From: Pseudoscleropodium purum
Lineage: Eukaryota > Streptophyta > Bryopsida > Hypnales > Brachytheciaceae
Direction of reading: 5' to 3'
NCBI GenBank assembly: GCA_963969395.1
Contig: OZ017802.1
Location: forward strand, 17,515,410 to 17,579,409
Length of the DNA stretch: 64,000 bases
The notes under the pieces are model-generated. The model saw only the letters and a program-made list of their open reading frames with translations, had not been told where the DNA came from and did not search any database. Shown piece by piece: positions 47,061-60,600 of the stretch. Position 1 is the stretch's first letter, and each line of letters starts with the position of its first letter. Both the position numbers and the translations under genes were made by a program.

Positions 47061-48773
47061 CCTATGACAGTTCAAATGCCAACTATCCCATCACAGGCAA
47101 AACATTTATAGTGATGCACATTTCAAGAACTAGAATGTACACCATCAGGACAATTTTGCGTGTGAGGGGATAGTTGGCATTTGAACTCAGTCTGTAGGTT
47201 GGAAATGGGGGGTGATTAGAAATGTGTCCACACTCTACATACCTTGTAATTGCTTAAGTGGTTGGAAACGGGTTGGCTCCCTTACACTAGTGTGTCTTGT
47301 GCCATTGTCACAACCAAAATAAAAATAAAAGTTATTTTTTTATTTATTTTTCTATTTACAGAAAATTTGAGATTCAATATCTTTTTTTTCCCTCTGAGTT
47401 AGAATGTTACAAATAAGCCTGTCAAGTTGGTCACATTCTTTGCATAAAGCTTTTTTTATGGTACCAACAATGCAACTGAGGGACAAATGATTTAGGAGAT
47501 CAAGTTCTAACAAACAAACAAAAATCAAACAAAAGACGAAACTTAATGTATGGATATTGGTAAGTATGGATGCAAATGTTACTTTGCTTTAAAAACATAA
47601 AGAAACCTTCAATACAAAATTCATCATTGTAAGGTAGAAGTTTTGTAAAGTAACCATTTTTCAACCAACCTCTATTCAATTTTTTTAACTTTTTGAGGAT
47701 GTACTAGAACTATGATCACATAAAATTTTGTGAAGCACTATATTTCTACATTCATCCATCTTTTGAACCCCCTCCATTTTTTTCATCCAAACTTGGAAAC
47801 TTCATCCACATTTGAAATAGAAATGGAAAAGTGGTTAAAAAAAGACTACTTTTATATAGTAGAAAATAGAGATACCTTGGGGCCTATTGACTTTAATCCT
47901 TCAACATCAAATTAGTCACAATGGAAATCATCTATTTTGATATCATGTAAATTTTTGAATTAAAAAAAATACAAAAGCACTCATTAGAAATCAAGCTACT
48001 ATAGAAGACATTTCTTTTCCACACAAAATTTGGAAGATGAATAGTTGCACTTTTGTTTTGCATGAATAGATTCTTCATCATTCATTGGCCAAAAACCATC
48101 CAACACATCATTTATAGATTAAATCAAGAACTAATATTGGTTCACTCATTATTTTATTTGGGGGCTTCCATCATTTATAGATTAAATCAAGAACTAATAT
48201 TGGTTCACTCATTATTTTATTTGGGGGCTTCCATCATTTATAGATTAAATCAAGAACTAATATTGGTTCACTCATTATTTTATTTGGGGGCTTCCATCAT
48301 TTATAGATTAAATCAAGAACTAATATTGGTTCACTCATGCATGTTTTGTTTGGAGGCTTCTGTCATTCAAAGGAACAAAAGGGAGGCCCCTCCTCATTGG
48401 TCAATAATGTTATATTTGCATCCACACCATACATAATTATGAAGTGTTTGTTGTCAATAGTGACAAAACTCAATAACTTCCACATGCGATGTTATTGTAC
48501 TTCTCCATGACATCACAAATATAAAATATCAGTGAGCTCTTCCATTAGACACTTTGAAGACCACTTTTGGGTGCCATGAGACCTGAAGAGTTAAACATCA
48601 CAATGCAAGTAAGATTGAGTAAATTGTGAATAATTGTTCTACGAACATTGCTTTGTCGGATGTCTGAAAGCGCTTACTGGATTATTTCTGACAAGCGCAT
48701 GTGGGAATCCTAGAATGATAATCAATCAGTGGCTGAGGATCTCACCATCATACAAACGTGCATCGTCGTGATA
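47061..48773. other. Intergenic region, 3' of CTC1
   Basis: AT-rich without a supported gene, apart from the 63-nt minisatellite. The segment near 48773 should include the CTC1 3' UTR. Confidence 0.5.
48106..48360 (+). repeat. 63-nt minisatellite
   Basis: Three identical 63-nt units begin at 48106, 48169 and 48232 (CATCATTTATAGATTAAATC at each start), and a fourth at 48295 is identical for about 44 nt before diverging. Because 63 is a multiple of three, an open frame across it (48053-48436) repeats a 21-residue string; this is probably incidental. Confidence 0.95.
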
Positions 48774-51700
48774 TCACAAATCAAAACTACTGGCCAGCTG
48801 TTGTAGCTCGACGCAGGTGTTCAATACTTCCACTTTGGTAGCAGCGAGCTGTGTCCTATTCCAGGTTAGGTGTTGCCAGGGTCTACTGTTACCCGTTGTT
48901 GGGGCTGAAAAACATGTTTGCCTCAGGTGGTACTCTTGGGCGTACTTGAAAATATAATCTTCATCTGACATAGTAGTACAATGCACAATCTGCACAGCAC
49001 ACAATAGCACAGTAATGTCAGATACTGAAGAAATAGTAGACCAACTTGCATGCTCGATACTGTAGTGAGAGAACAACAAGAGCCCGTTCGTTACTCACTT
49101 TTGGACCTAATTGGCATGCTTGTTCTAAAAGAAATCTCAAAACCGTAGCCTCGCGTTCTTCAAGGTCACCGTCAACACCCTTGATAAGCCAAGAAGTAGT
49201 CCCGGCGTCTCCTTGTGGTGGCTCCCCTTGCACGCATATGTGTTTGTGTTTTCGCACCAAAGATCTAAGCAATCGAGGCAAAGAGGCCCCAAGAGCAGAC
49301 CGCTGTTCAATAGGTAAAGATGAATTTTGAGCTAATGCGATGATTGATGGACACAAGGTCGTCAAATCTCCTGCTAATTCACGGAATCCAAGGAAGTTGA
49401 CGGCCTGATCACCATTGGCCCAGCATTCAGCTACTGCGGATCCATCATCTGCAAGAACAAGGCTAAGTGTGATTCAGAGATGTTTCACATACACACTTGA
49501 ATTCTCGTAGTCGAACTATACAATAATTTATTGCGTAATGTTTCACAAATTGACGTAGGAACCTAATTTGAGCTCCATGAACATCCCAGGAGCACACTTC
49601 TGAAGAATCAGAATGACTTAGGCAGGTATATCTCATTGCGAAATTCCCACCTATTATGAAGCAACCCCATTTGACTCTAATATCCTCGAGCAGTGATGGC
49701 ATGTCTCCAGAAAAGTTTCCCACTGCCAGTGACTGGGAAATCCGCCACTCCAACTCAAGTCCTTGCACGGATACAACCTGAACAGAAAGATGGGCCCATA
49801 AAATTAATTGATGCAAATCAAGATGCGTCAACTGAAGTGCCGATGAAACTCGATTGGCCAATACAGCAAGCTCATAAGCAACAGATAAGAAGATGCTCAC
49901 CCTGCAGTGAACCCTGAGGTGCTTTTCTCTTGGTTCTAAATCACTGATGAAATCATTAAGAAGATCTACAACAGTAACATTCTCTGTATATCCCTCTTGT
50001 TCCTGGGAGGGCAAGCTGCGACTTCTCCGAGAGAAGTTACGAGTTCTTTTCTCTACACTATCAACAAGTACGTCTGTAGTCGGCATACCAACAAGAACAT
50101 TTGCATCCCTGCAGAAACCATGATGATCAGAATGGTTCACACAAAGAGAGAATATAATTATATTCACCTTACTATTTAAACAAAAACTTCATTTAAACAA
50201 ACAAACAGACAGACATCATTGCAAACCTTCGCAAGAGAATTCTTCGGAAGCATGCCACAGCGCCAGGCCCAAATCCGACAGGTCGCACATATTTATCGAA
50301 ATTAATATCAATTCTGATCTGCGATTCCAGATCCAAGTGTTGATTAATCCGGAGCAACAAATTCATTACCAAAAAGCACCAGAAAAAGGTAAGCTAAGAA
50401 CCTGTCTAGTCGAAGTAAATTAAAAAATATGTGCGCACCAGTTGATTGGTGCGAGGGTCCCGAAGCTGAAAGACCGTTGTCTTTGGCTGCGCACGACCTG
50501 AAGATGTCGACAATGATAAGTCTCTGAGTTCGTCATCTCGATCTGAGATAGGATTGTCGGAACACTCAGTTGCTTCCAGTTTGCCTTGGATGGAAACCAC
50601 CTCTCCTTGCAAAGAGAACGTGCCGGATGATGCTTCTAATTTTACACCATGTGATGTATCACATATGTCTCCAAGATCACTACAGTGGTTTGGTATAATC
50701 CCGGCGGGATGAGAAGGAAGCCGAAGAGCCTCACTAACGTTCAGCAATTGCGGAATCAGTTTTTGTTTTAGAGAAGCTAACCAGCGACCGAATTCATAAC
50801 CCAAGGAGTCAGATACAATTAAAATAGCATCCACGAGTTGTGCCTGACAACTTACGGTACTTTCATTCATCTCTGTGGTGTCATAATCGGAACATCTTCC
50901 CATTTTCATTATCAAGCTATCTTCTTCACTTTCGGTAGGAAAGTCTGTTAGGTCAAGCATGTTTGAGCCAGATGAATTAGCAGGATCACAGGATGAGGTC
51001 ATTCCCCTTCCCGACGAAACTGTCTGCCGCAAGTTTTCCGTGTCTGCTTGTAGTAGTTGACCATCAATAGCATATCTCCACTGAAGACTAAGAAGGGGTT
51101 GTTTGGAATCGATTTCGACCCTTTTGGATTCTAAAGTAATTTCTGATGAGTTGAAAGCTGACGATTTGTCTTGCATGGTGGGCAGTAAACACCAATCCCC
51201 TGAATTTAAGAGCTGCAGTATCATCAACAGCTACAGAATCAATAATAATGCAACAAACAAGCGCACTGTAAGTGCGTGAGTGTAGACATGTAGACATTAG
51301 TCTCCGGCTGACATACTTGCTGCGATGGACAAAAAGTGTCTGAAGAATGACTATCAGAGAAATTGAAGAAACGAATAATGCGCCTATTCATTTAGGGTTA
51401 AGGTTACGAAACTCAAAGTCTGAGCGGAAAATTTTGATTGAGAACATTGATACCTGACTGATTTCCACAGCTCTCCAGTTGACTGCAAGTACAACTTTCT
51501 GCAACTTAGCCTCTGATAACGTAGCCCAATGTTTTTCCTTTGTGGCACATAATGAACCTGAGATAGAAGTTCGAGCAGAACAACCTCTGGAATGTAGAGA
51601 CGCTGACAACGTGCACCAAGGCTGTACAGCAGACTTCTTGAGTCCGGGACTCTGCTCAACCAAACAACGCGCACGACATTCTATTAGGCACCCGGAGTGA

Positions 51701-54700
51701 GACATTATTGAGTCGTATGCATGCGTCCCAGTCTTCGAGCTTCCCAGTTCCTCCAGTCTGTGTCGCTGATGTGCAGTTCCATGATCTCGAACTTCAATCG
51801 TTCCCCCCACTTTGCTCGAACTGAAATCGAGGTTTCGAGAAAGCGGGTTGAGAGAGTCAATACAGGCGTCATTATCTTGATGAATCAGCAGGCTGTAGGG
51901 AAGAAGCACAACTTCAACATCAAATGCCCATTGCTTCTCCTTGTCTGGAGAAAACTGCAGACAAAAAAAAATGAAAATAATAAGTTGTACTGAGGTTATC
52001 TCTTCGAGTAGTCTGAAGTATCCACATCAAGAAAGAGAATTTATAAATCACCTTCTCTCTGGCTGGGTATTTGTGTGTGATGAGTGCGATGAGAAACTCT
52101 TTTCCCTTCCAGACATGATCTGGATCGCTCTTCAGATCATTTGTGCTGAGAAGGTCCACGGCTTTCTCAGATCTGTGGCTTTGATGTTCTGAAGGTAAAG
52201 TTAGGCCCTCAAGTCTCTTTGCGTACCGAAGGGAAAATTTAACATAGTAAGAAAGCGATTGAGATAACCTGTCCCCAATTACCGAGCCTTTCAGTAAGCT
52301 GGACCATGAAAGTGGTGTAGGTGCAGTGTTGCTCTTCCCATCTGCAGCTCTAAATTCATCATTGTATTCTCCTTCCATAACCAGCTTGTATTCAGTAATC
52401 TGGAAGAGGAATTATAGCATCACTTGACAAAAGCAAAACGAGCCAAACTAGGTCATAATGGCATTATTCGAAACTATCAGATTCTGCATACCAGATGACC
52501 TAAGATGACAAATGAAACTACAGACTAAATAGACCAAGACAAAGGCCTACAGCGGGTTTAAAGTAAGTTAACGTGCACAATCACTATAATCTATAATCCC
52601 TGCAAAATTAATACTCGGACAACGTCAGATTATCAATTCGAGTAGGGACCTGGTAAAGGCAGTGCAGATTTGAAAAAGACCGAAGGTCCGGGACAACGAC
52701 ATCGAAAGCTCCCGTTGCGTCAACCAGTTGGAGCTTTCCTGTTGATTGACATATCTGTTCAGAACAAGGAATGTACAGGGGTGGAAATAATCAGCAACGA
52801 CGTCGCCATCTTAAGGCCCTCAAAAAACTTCATATCTGGAGTTCACCATGTTTTGTCCTGAGAACATCTCTTATGCCCAAAAATGGCAGCCACATAATAC
52901 ACACCTCTACCCGAGATTTGACAACAATAAGAGTTTAGGCGATTTATTCTTGGTCCTAGAGGCTAACCTTCAGAGAGCCTATGAGCACCACACCCAGTTC
53001 GACACCAGATATTATAATGCGGACATAGCACGAGTTCCGTGACACGGCTGGCTTGCATAACCTAGTCATCTTAGATCCTGATTCACTGTCACCGCCGTTT
53101 GAGGTATGATCTTCGTGCCAAATTGACGAGGCTGGATCGACCCATAACACCTCGACATGCTGACAAAAATTCGATAAGGGTGGAACCTGCACCACAACGA
53201 TCATAATTTACACCAATTATTTGTGCAATTTAATAGAATTGTCAATGCATTCATGTAATGGAGCAGCCTCTGTACAGCTGAAGGTTGGCAGTTGACGAAG
53301 CCACGCAGATTTAACAACTGCTATCCAGTCCAAAATTCAGCAAGAAATTTGCTAGCGAAGGGTAAACACCGATACGAACCATCTCAGTCACTTCGCCTCC
53401 ACGACTCTGAGCTTCTTCTTCAGTGCATCATAAGAGTATAAAATAAAGCCCAACTTCAGAGTATATTGCCATGAATTGTACATGTAAACTCTAATATTGG
53501 TACAGGTTGTAACGTACCTTAGACAATAATATCGATGCTGAATTGTGTCCAAGAAGGCAGAACTGCTCGTGCAAAAAAAACTCCTTGAAAGCATCCTGTG
53601 CCCTGACCAAAGTGAGACTTAGACGCACACAATATTCTCGATGCCTGTCGAGCGCAGATTATTACAGATTTGACCGTTCTCGCCAAATAATTGATCGTCA
53701 CATAATCACTTTATTAAAAGTCTATCCCAGCTCCTAAAAACCAAATGTCATAAGAACAATTGATAACAAGAGGGCACTGTAGTTACCCGACGAAGAGTAA
53801 CAGGCGTGGCTATCATTGATGGTAAGACTTTCCGAATAAGTCCAGCATGCTGATGGCTTGCACATGTGCACAGCAAAATTCAAGATCTGCTTACTCTTCA
53901 TGTCTTCCTCTAGGGGTTGATTTCATTGACATTTGACTTTCATAGATAGACTAGGGTGCATTAAAATACAATCCTCCCGAAAAGTTCACACAGAAAAAAG
54001 CAATCGAGTCTCAACAATACAAGTAGACGGAGAGGAAAAGCGACAAAGATTATCAAAACCATAAAGACTTTCAAAGATGATCTCTTTCAGGTGCTCGAAG
54101 CGCCGGAAGATTCATCTAGACACACCTTCATTGAACCTAGTAGTTCCGAATCTGAATACTCTCCTTGCAATTTGCACCGAAGGCTGGTGATCACATGTAG
54201 AGCCCTGCCGAAAGAGAAGCACGTGAAAGTCGAGACTTGATGCCCCCAAAGCAAAGAGTTCCTTACAAGGCAATTCAGATTGCTCAAAGATTGCGTGAGG
54301 ATCTGATGTACCAGAAGGCCCAAGCAAAGGGAAGGCTCCCAATATATTTTGTCAATCGGCTTTGCGAGACTTGTGAGGTCCTTGACCTGAAACACAGACA
54401 ATAGTACTCGAAATTCATCAACCTGTTATGTAACGGTATGAAACCCAGTATGATTCAAGAAAGGGAATGCATATCATTGCTTTCTAATGCTAAATCACAT
54501 AAGAAAGGCCACATCGAGGGATGATAATTTTTCATTGATTCGCATATCGTCGAAAACTGGATGAGAAAAAGGGTGATGTAGGCACATTCACTGTATAATA
54601 ACCGCTGATCAGTCGAAGCTGCTCTTATAAATCTACAATTCGTACACGCAAGATCTTTATTAAACTCAAAGATAAGAAATTTAAAATTTAAAAAGGAAGC

Positions 54701-57107
54701 ACAAGCGTACCCTGCATTCGAAATGGAATGAAGGACCACTCCCACATGGGATCTTAAGCAAGTTCCCAGAACCAGCAATTTCTCTGAGATGCTTCTGAGA
54801 GACATAATGTGGGCATGCTTTACAGCAACCTGCATGGTAATGCTTGTGGTGAGTACATTATTCACAAAAAGGTTTAGTATCCAGTAAAACTTAAATTTAA
54901 GAAGCAAAGACAGTTCCACGCACTTACCAGAGCACCAACTCGAAGCCCATGTACTTGAGTTTGTTTACAGTGGGTCAGGAGGAGCCACACTTTATCATCG
55001 AGTTCCAAGAGCTGGTCCTGCATTAAAATGCAGGTTATCTTTCCTACATATGATCGAAGACCTGCACAAGTACATTGTTTCCTGTCATGCATTGTTACAA
55101 AGGAAGCGACACGGTGACATGATAGCAACACAGGGCTAACAAGCGTCATGAATCAAGTGTCACATGAGAAGGTGCAATAAAGGTTACATTCAGTCATTGG
55201 GCTTTAATGTCACGGAACTCCTAGCTTGCCACACGATAAGCAGAAGAGTAGTTGATTTCTTAGAGTAACTCTTGTAAAACGACGACAAGTAGCTCCAACC
55301 ATGTAAAATCTCACACCTGATTCATACTACCTTGTCCAGCTGTGTACGAAGCCTCGCCGTCGGGTAAGATCCTTGCTTGGAGATGAAGCCTGAGACTCGA
55401 GGATCTTGACAATTTACATGAACCATCCAGACATCCCAAATGTCGAAATGGACCCCTGGGTTGCTTTTGAAGTCGATTGCTGTTGTCTGATTTACAGGTT
55501 CTAACTGGCTCCCCTACCTTACAGTTGCAGGAGTCAACCAATGTAGGACTAATGTGGAACACTAGGGTTATCCGTGTCGCAACATAGATGCAGAATTCTT
55601 TCCCCTCGGGACCTAGCTGCATCATTTTTCTACGCAATCCAGTAATAGCGATGAAATCTCCAAACATCTCACACAACAACGGTCGCCACGAAGCAATAGC
55701 GCCCGAGAAGTAAATGGCAACAGTTCCATCCTCGCCTGGATCCAGGACCTCTTGCTCGAGAAATTGATTACAACGGTAAGTCCAGGTACTGGGTGCATTT
55801 TTATTGCGTAGTGGCTGCCAGCTAGTTCCGTGACAACAAGAACGAAGCTCTACCAAAAATCCAAGCATAATCTGGGTATCCGGCTGAACCCTTGAGCTAC
55901 TCTCATCTTTGAAGAGAGACTTCTGAGTATCTTGTCCAAGTAAAAATCGGTCATCTGCCACTAGTGGTGCATCTTGTAAGGAAGATTTGGAAGGCAACAG
56001 GAATGGTAGGCTGATGCAGTGGAGCAAGCCCAAGGCCCGCAGACGGGGCCTTTTTTTGCCTTTCTTCTCCAAAGGGCTTTCTAAGACAAGGTTGCGAGCA
56101 TTCGCAGCGGCAGGACTGAGACAGAGCGAAGGAAAATCTAACACCTGCACAGCATAGGCCAAAATGAAAATGTCACCCTCTAGTCGTTTACAGTATTACA
56201 CATCTACTTTAAAAAAACTCATTACAGAATTCGGATGTGCGACAGTCACTGACCTGGGTCGTTGGTACAGAAGGCTGATCCAGTATCCTCAGGCTATGAA
56301 TTTCAAGACAACCTCCGCAATCCAAAGCTTGAGGGAGCACCCTCTCATTTTCAGAAACGTCTTGTAACTTAGGGTTTTCCAAGCACCCTGTCCGTTTGAG
56401 TCGACCAACTGCATCAGATACGGTAGAGCCATTCCCATTGCATTGCCTCTCTGAATGCTCAACAGCAGGTACGAATGTCCATGAATTGACCTGAACAACA
56501 GTAACAGAAATTCAGAATGGCAAGGCATAAGACAATCTTTAACACAGCTTCAAACCTGATTATAATTAAACAATGTAATCTACTGTGCTTTCCAGAACTT
56601 ACAATTTAACAAGCATTAAAATCTTAACTTCAAATAACGAGTGACTCAAACCTGCACATATTGGCCAAGCAACTCAACATCAAGCCTTTGAACAGTGCAG
56701 CAAACAGCACTCGATCCATCACAAAAGGCCAAACAGTCCAGCGAATTGGAGCCAGTTCCTGGATGAGAACTCGTAGTCCTATTCCAAAGCAGAAGTCGTC
56801 CCACCAGCAGCCATGAATTCTTAACCACCGTCAATAAACTCGCCTCCTCCTTCAATTTCTTAATCCCACCGCTGACCCCCGGAGCTTTCCCTTTCCGCTT
56901 GCGATTATTCTCAGACACCTCAACTGTTCCCTCCGCCGGATCCGACGTCCTAACATAGTGATCAGCTAAATTTGAAGAATTCGCTCTTTCCGGCTCAGAA
57001 GCACCGATTTCTCGATTCAAATCAGTCCGCGAGGTCGGCTGAAACGAAGATGTCGAGCAAGGAACACCGGCCAGCAGAAGATCCTTCAGGGACAATCGTA
57101 CATGCAT
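48774..57107 (-). CDS. CTC1: CST telomere-maintenance complex subunit CTC1
   Basis: CTC1 is the large OB-fold subunit of CST (CTC1-STN1-TEN1), which protects plant telomeres and aids lagging-strand fill-in. Model of 17 exons in transcript order: 57107-56652, 56490-56254, 56144-55317, 55017-54928, 54829-54711, 54369-54126, 53595-53518, 53186-52968, 52754-52650, 52399-52052, 51954-51454, 51212-50439, 50318-50227, 50108-49901, 49777-49555, 49448-49099, 48989-48774. The sum is 1695 residues (Arabidopsis about 1270). Recognition rests on MHVRLSLKDLLLAGVP at the start, WTFVPA...GCLEIHSLRIL, SEKLLVLGTCLRSHV, SDSELLGSMK, STGKLQLVDATGAFDVVVPD and the C-terminal OB strand DGSAVAECWANGDQA followed by KVEVLN. 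Two junctions are weak: the exon 6 acceptor (a standard TTTCAG 17 nt upstream would break frame) and the exon 15 donor (CTAC before GTCAAT). Confidence 0.88.
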
Positions 57108-57613
57108 TTTTCCACCTCAAATGGCAAACATACCCACCGATACAATCCAAAATCCTTGCTAATGCTGGCATCTCAGCGAAGCACACGAATGCACAAGTTG
57201 ATCATTGAGTCCAACATTGCAGCCAAAGACTCGAATAAAGTCCAAAATCCTCCCGAAGACTGGCATCTCAGCACAGATGCAAATGTTAAAGAGGGATTCT
57301 GGCACCACAGTCACACCAATTCAAAACTTGAATCACCTGCGATGACGATAGTAAAAAAAACGGCGCAGGCTCCAACTCCGAACTCCACAGAAGAAATGCG
57401 GAGAGCTTAACACAAGGGGAAATTTTCGAAACTGGACGACGTCACGAAGAACAGAAAAGAAAGCGCGGGAGAGGCGGAAGAACAGAAAAGAAAGCACGGG
57501 AGAGGCGGGGGCCGTGCCTTTGCACCCATTGATACCCGTCGAGAAACCCGGACCAGTGGCGGTTCCCGTCTTCTTTTCATTCTGACCGTCAGAAAAAACT
57601 CCAAATAAGTTAA
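57108..57613 (-). promoter_or_regulatory. CTC1 5' leader and promoter region
   Basis: A 500-nt, relatively GC-rich flank. It contains a 31-nt tandem duplication and ends at the border motif at 57614. Open frames on the plus strand here have no domain. Confidence 0.5.
57446..57507. repeat. 31-nt tandem duplication in the CTC1 promoter
   Basis: Units at 57446-57476 and 57477-57507 share GAAGAACAGAAAAGAAAGC, then (G/A)CGGGAGAGGCGG, with one or two differences. About 340-400 nt upstream of the ATG. Confidence 0.9.
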
Positions 57614-57652
57614 GAGCATTCTCAGTCGAGGCCTCTACATTGGCCCTTCAAA
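57614..57652. other. Border motif, copy C (CTC1 side)
   Basis: GAGCATTCTCAG, 13 nt, then ATTGGCCCTTCAAA. Same length and spacing as 34323-34361. AT-rich DNA begins right after it. Confidence 0.6.
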
Positions 57653-60600
57653 GTACAGGTTTATACCACCGGACCAATCACATTCTTTATATTTTCTTGG
57701 TATACAGTTAGTGAACCCATCACATCATCTTTTAAAAAAAATCTGAGGTAGAATTAATATTTGCAATCAAGTACAAAAATTCATCTAAATTTGATCTTAT
57801 AAGGTGATATGACAGGATTATAAACACTCAAAATGTGATGTGTTAATTTGATGTTCATTCTAAAAGATTTTTTTTTTAATAATTGTTCTCATTCATTTTG
57901 GCCGGTGTCAAATTGTTTAAATTGTTGGAATAAGGATGTTATAAGATTATAATCAATAGTGTGTTGGATTAATTGTTGTAACTTGAAAGTAAAGTATAGA
58001 AGACTTTATGTATCAAATTGTTGCTCCAACTGAGGCATGATCGATGTTTTTGTCTCAGTTTTTGTGGTACATATTACAACTCTTCCACACATATTATTTT
58101 GAAATTTTTTAAAGTGTCCTATACTCTAATATAATATGCATGGATTCACAACCAAGGCATGCAATTGATTAAGCATCATAGACATGTAGGAGTTGGGAAT
58201 CATTTTTTTCTAGAAAGTGCCCTTATAGCATTGGTCCATTCATCCATTCAATGTTGGGGTTAAAGCGTATTGCTTTCAAACCCTTCACTATATTCCTTGC
58301 TTGTCTACTATAACAATGTATAACTCATTTTCATCATCTATTTAGAAGGCATCTATTGAGAATACTCTACCTTTGCAATAAAATTCCTAATTGGCCAAGT
58401 GGTCAAAAATGGACATTACATATTGATATAAAATGGAATTGAATTAAATCACTTTAAAAATATTATGAATAGGAAAATTAAAACTCATATAAAGAAACTC
58501 AAAGATATCAACACATATCTATAATATTGAATGACAAAATATTTTATAGAATGTATTAGATTTGACTTTTTATGGTAACTTGTAAACAATAGTTTTAGGC
58601 ACTTAGAAGTCATCAAGTATTTAATGCCATAGAAAATATTCAAAATCATTACAAAAATATAAATCATTCAATTTCCATACGTCTAAATGGTTAAAATTCT
58701 CCATTTTCATATCTATGGGAGATAAAATAACTTTCTTCTAAAAGTATAATAACCATTGTAATATCTTTTAAAATAAATCCTTTCATATATTTTTGAGTAT
58801 CTATTAGAACTATATTTTGAAAGTTGCCTCAAATAACATGAGCAATTAACAAACAGTTCTCAACGTAGAATATTTGTTTCTAGCTTGTCTATTTTCAAAT
58901 GTATTGGCACTATCCAAAATATAAATTGAAATGTCTATTTTGTAAACTACTATAATTATTAATGCAACTTATCTAGGATTAATCCTATTAAAAATTTAAA
59001 TTTTTGATTGAAAACTTGAATTAAAATACCATTTTTTCTATAATGCATTCAAATAAATTTCCAATAAAAGTAATACCAAGAAGTAAATCATGATGAAAGT
59101 TCCACCACTACAAATTATTCACCATTTGTGTATTTTGGGTTTGGGATCACATTTATGATTCATGCAACATATTAAGGAGCAAAATTTACAAGGAGGGGTG
59201 CTTATATCATGGACACTCCTTCTTCAGTGACTTACATAACTTCTCTTTAATCTTATTGGATTTTGTAGAAGTCAAATCTTCTTTCAATGATAGATATATT
59301 AACTCAATATTGTAAAGAATTAATGTTTTTGTGGCTACTTGAAACCTTTAAGTGACTTTTAAACTAAATATGCGGCTTCTTGAAGCCTCTTAATAATTCC
59401 TAGGATTTCTTAGTGCCTCCCTAAGATTCTTAGTTCTCTTTGAAAAAACTTCAAGTTGTAGTGATAGTATGTAAGGCATGTTTTGAGTAGATAGGATAGT
59501 GAGGAGAGGTATCCACTATCCACCCCAAAGTGACCCCCCTTTTATTTTTGAATTTTAAAGATTTCAAAATTTTCATTTGCACCCCCTTCTCCCTTCCACC
59601 TCTTGTAATTTTTAGAAACCAACATAGTGACAATCAATATGGGATAATTCTCCCCATATCCATATCTATTACTTGTATTCAATATTCCTCTTATATCCGT
59701 ATCTGATATCCATATTCAATATTCATCCCATATCCATATCTAGTATTGTATATGTATCCGGTATTCATTTCATATTTCATATTTGGACAACTCAAATTAA
59801 ATCTTACAAGATCAACGGCTTGTGATTTTTTGAGAAATCAACGGCAATTTTGAGGGTTAGCATTTTTTCTTAAAAAAAATCAATAGCTTATAAATTTTTC
59901 AAGAAAAGGAGGGGGGGAACTAATGCAAACCAAGAGGGGAGCCATCTTTTGAGTGGATAGTATATGTTGAAGGCAAGATGGGGAAACCTGCCTCAATTCA
60001 CCAACACAAGTCCTAGAGTATTCTTGTTAAGCTTTGTATTATACCTTTTGAGTTAAAAAAACATTGACATTTGAATTCTTTGTATAATGTACTTTCGTCT
60101 TCTTAGATAGTTGCAGGTTTTGTTGCTTGCGTTGATAGGTATTGTACTTTTTGTTCTTGTTTTACATTAGGTGCTTATGCCGTTGATAGCCTACTTGCAA
60201 TAGTTTGCTACTATTTAAGTTTATGCATTCTAACAAGTAGGGGGGGCGGGGGATTCTGACTATATATGAAAGTTTAAAAAAAAAATAATTCCAAATTAAA
60301 CTTTATTATTAAAAGTTAGTTGATTTCTATTTACTACAAGGGTGTTTGTAGGTTCAACATGTACATTTCATTTTCATACAAGTATTTTGTATACTATTGT
60401 TCACTATACACTCAATATGCTTTAAACATTATGCACATTGCAACATGAATCATCACACTTGTTGCAATGTTGTACTTCTTAGCTACTCTTTCATATTTCT
60501 ACCTCATTTTGTAGATATTCAACAACATTGCAATTTACTTTACAATGTGTGGTTTAATGTCAAGTCAAATTTTCAAGTCACCATTTGCATACTATGCATT

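Noticed and set aside
48053..48436. 127-codon frame with 21-residue repeats as a repeat protein
   Set aside because: Produced by the 63-nt minisatellite; no flanking conserved coding sequence or start context.
54455..54710. Extension of CTC1 exon 5 through the intron as coding sequence
   Set aside because: The frame is open to 54455 but contains no phase-compatible donor to the next exon, and loses similarity after the conserved SHVGVVLHS strand.
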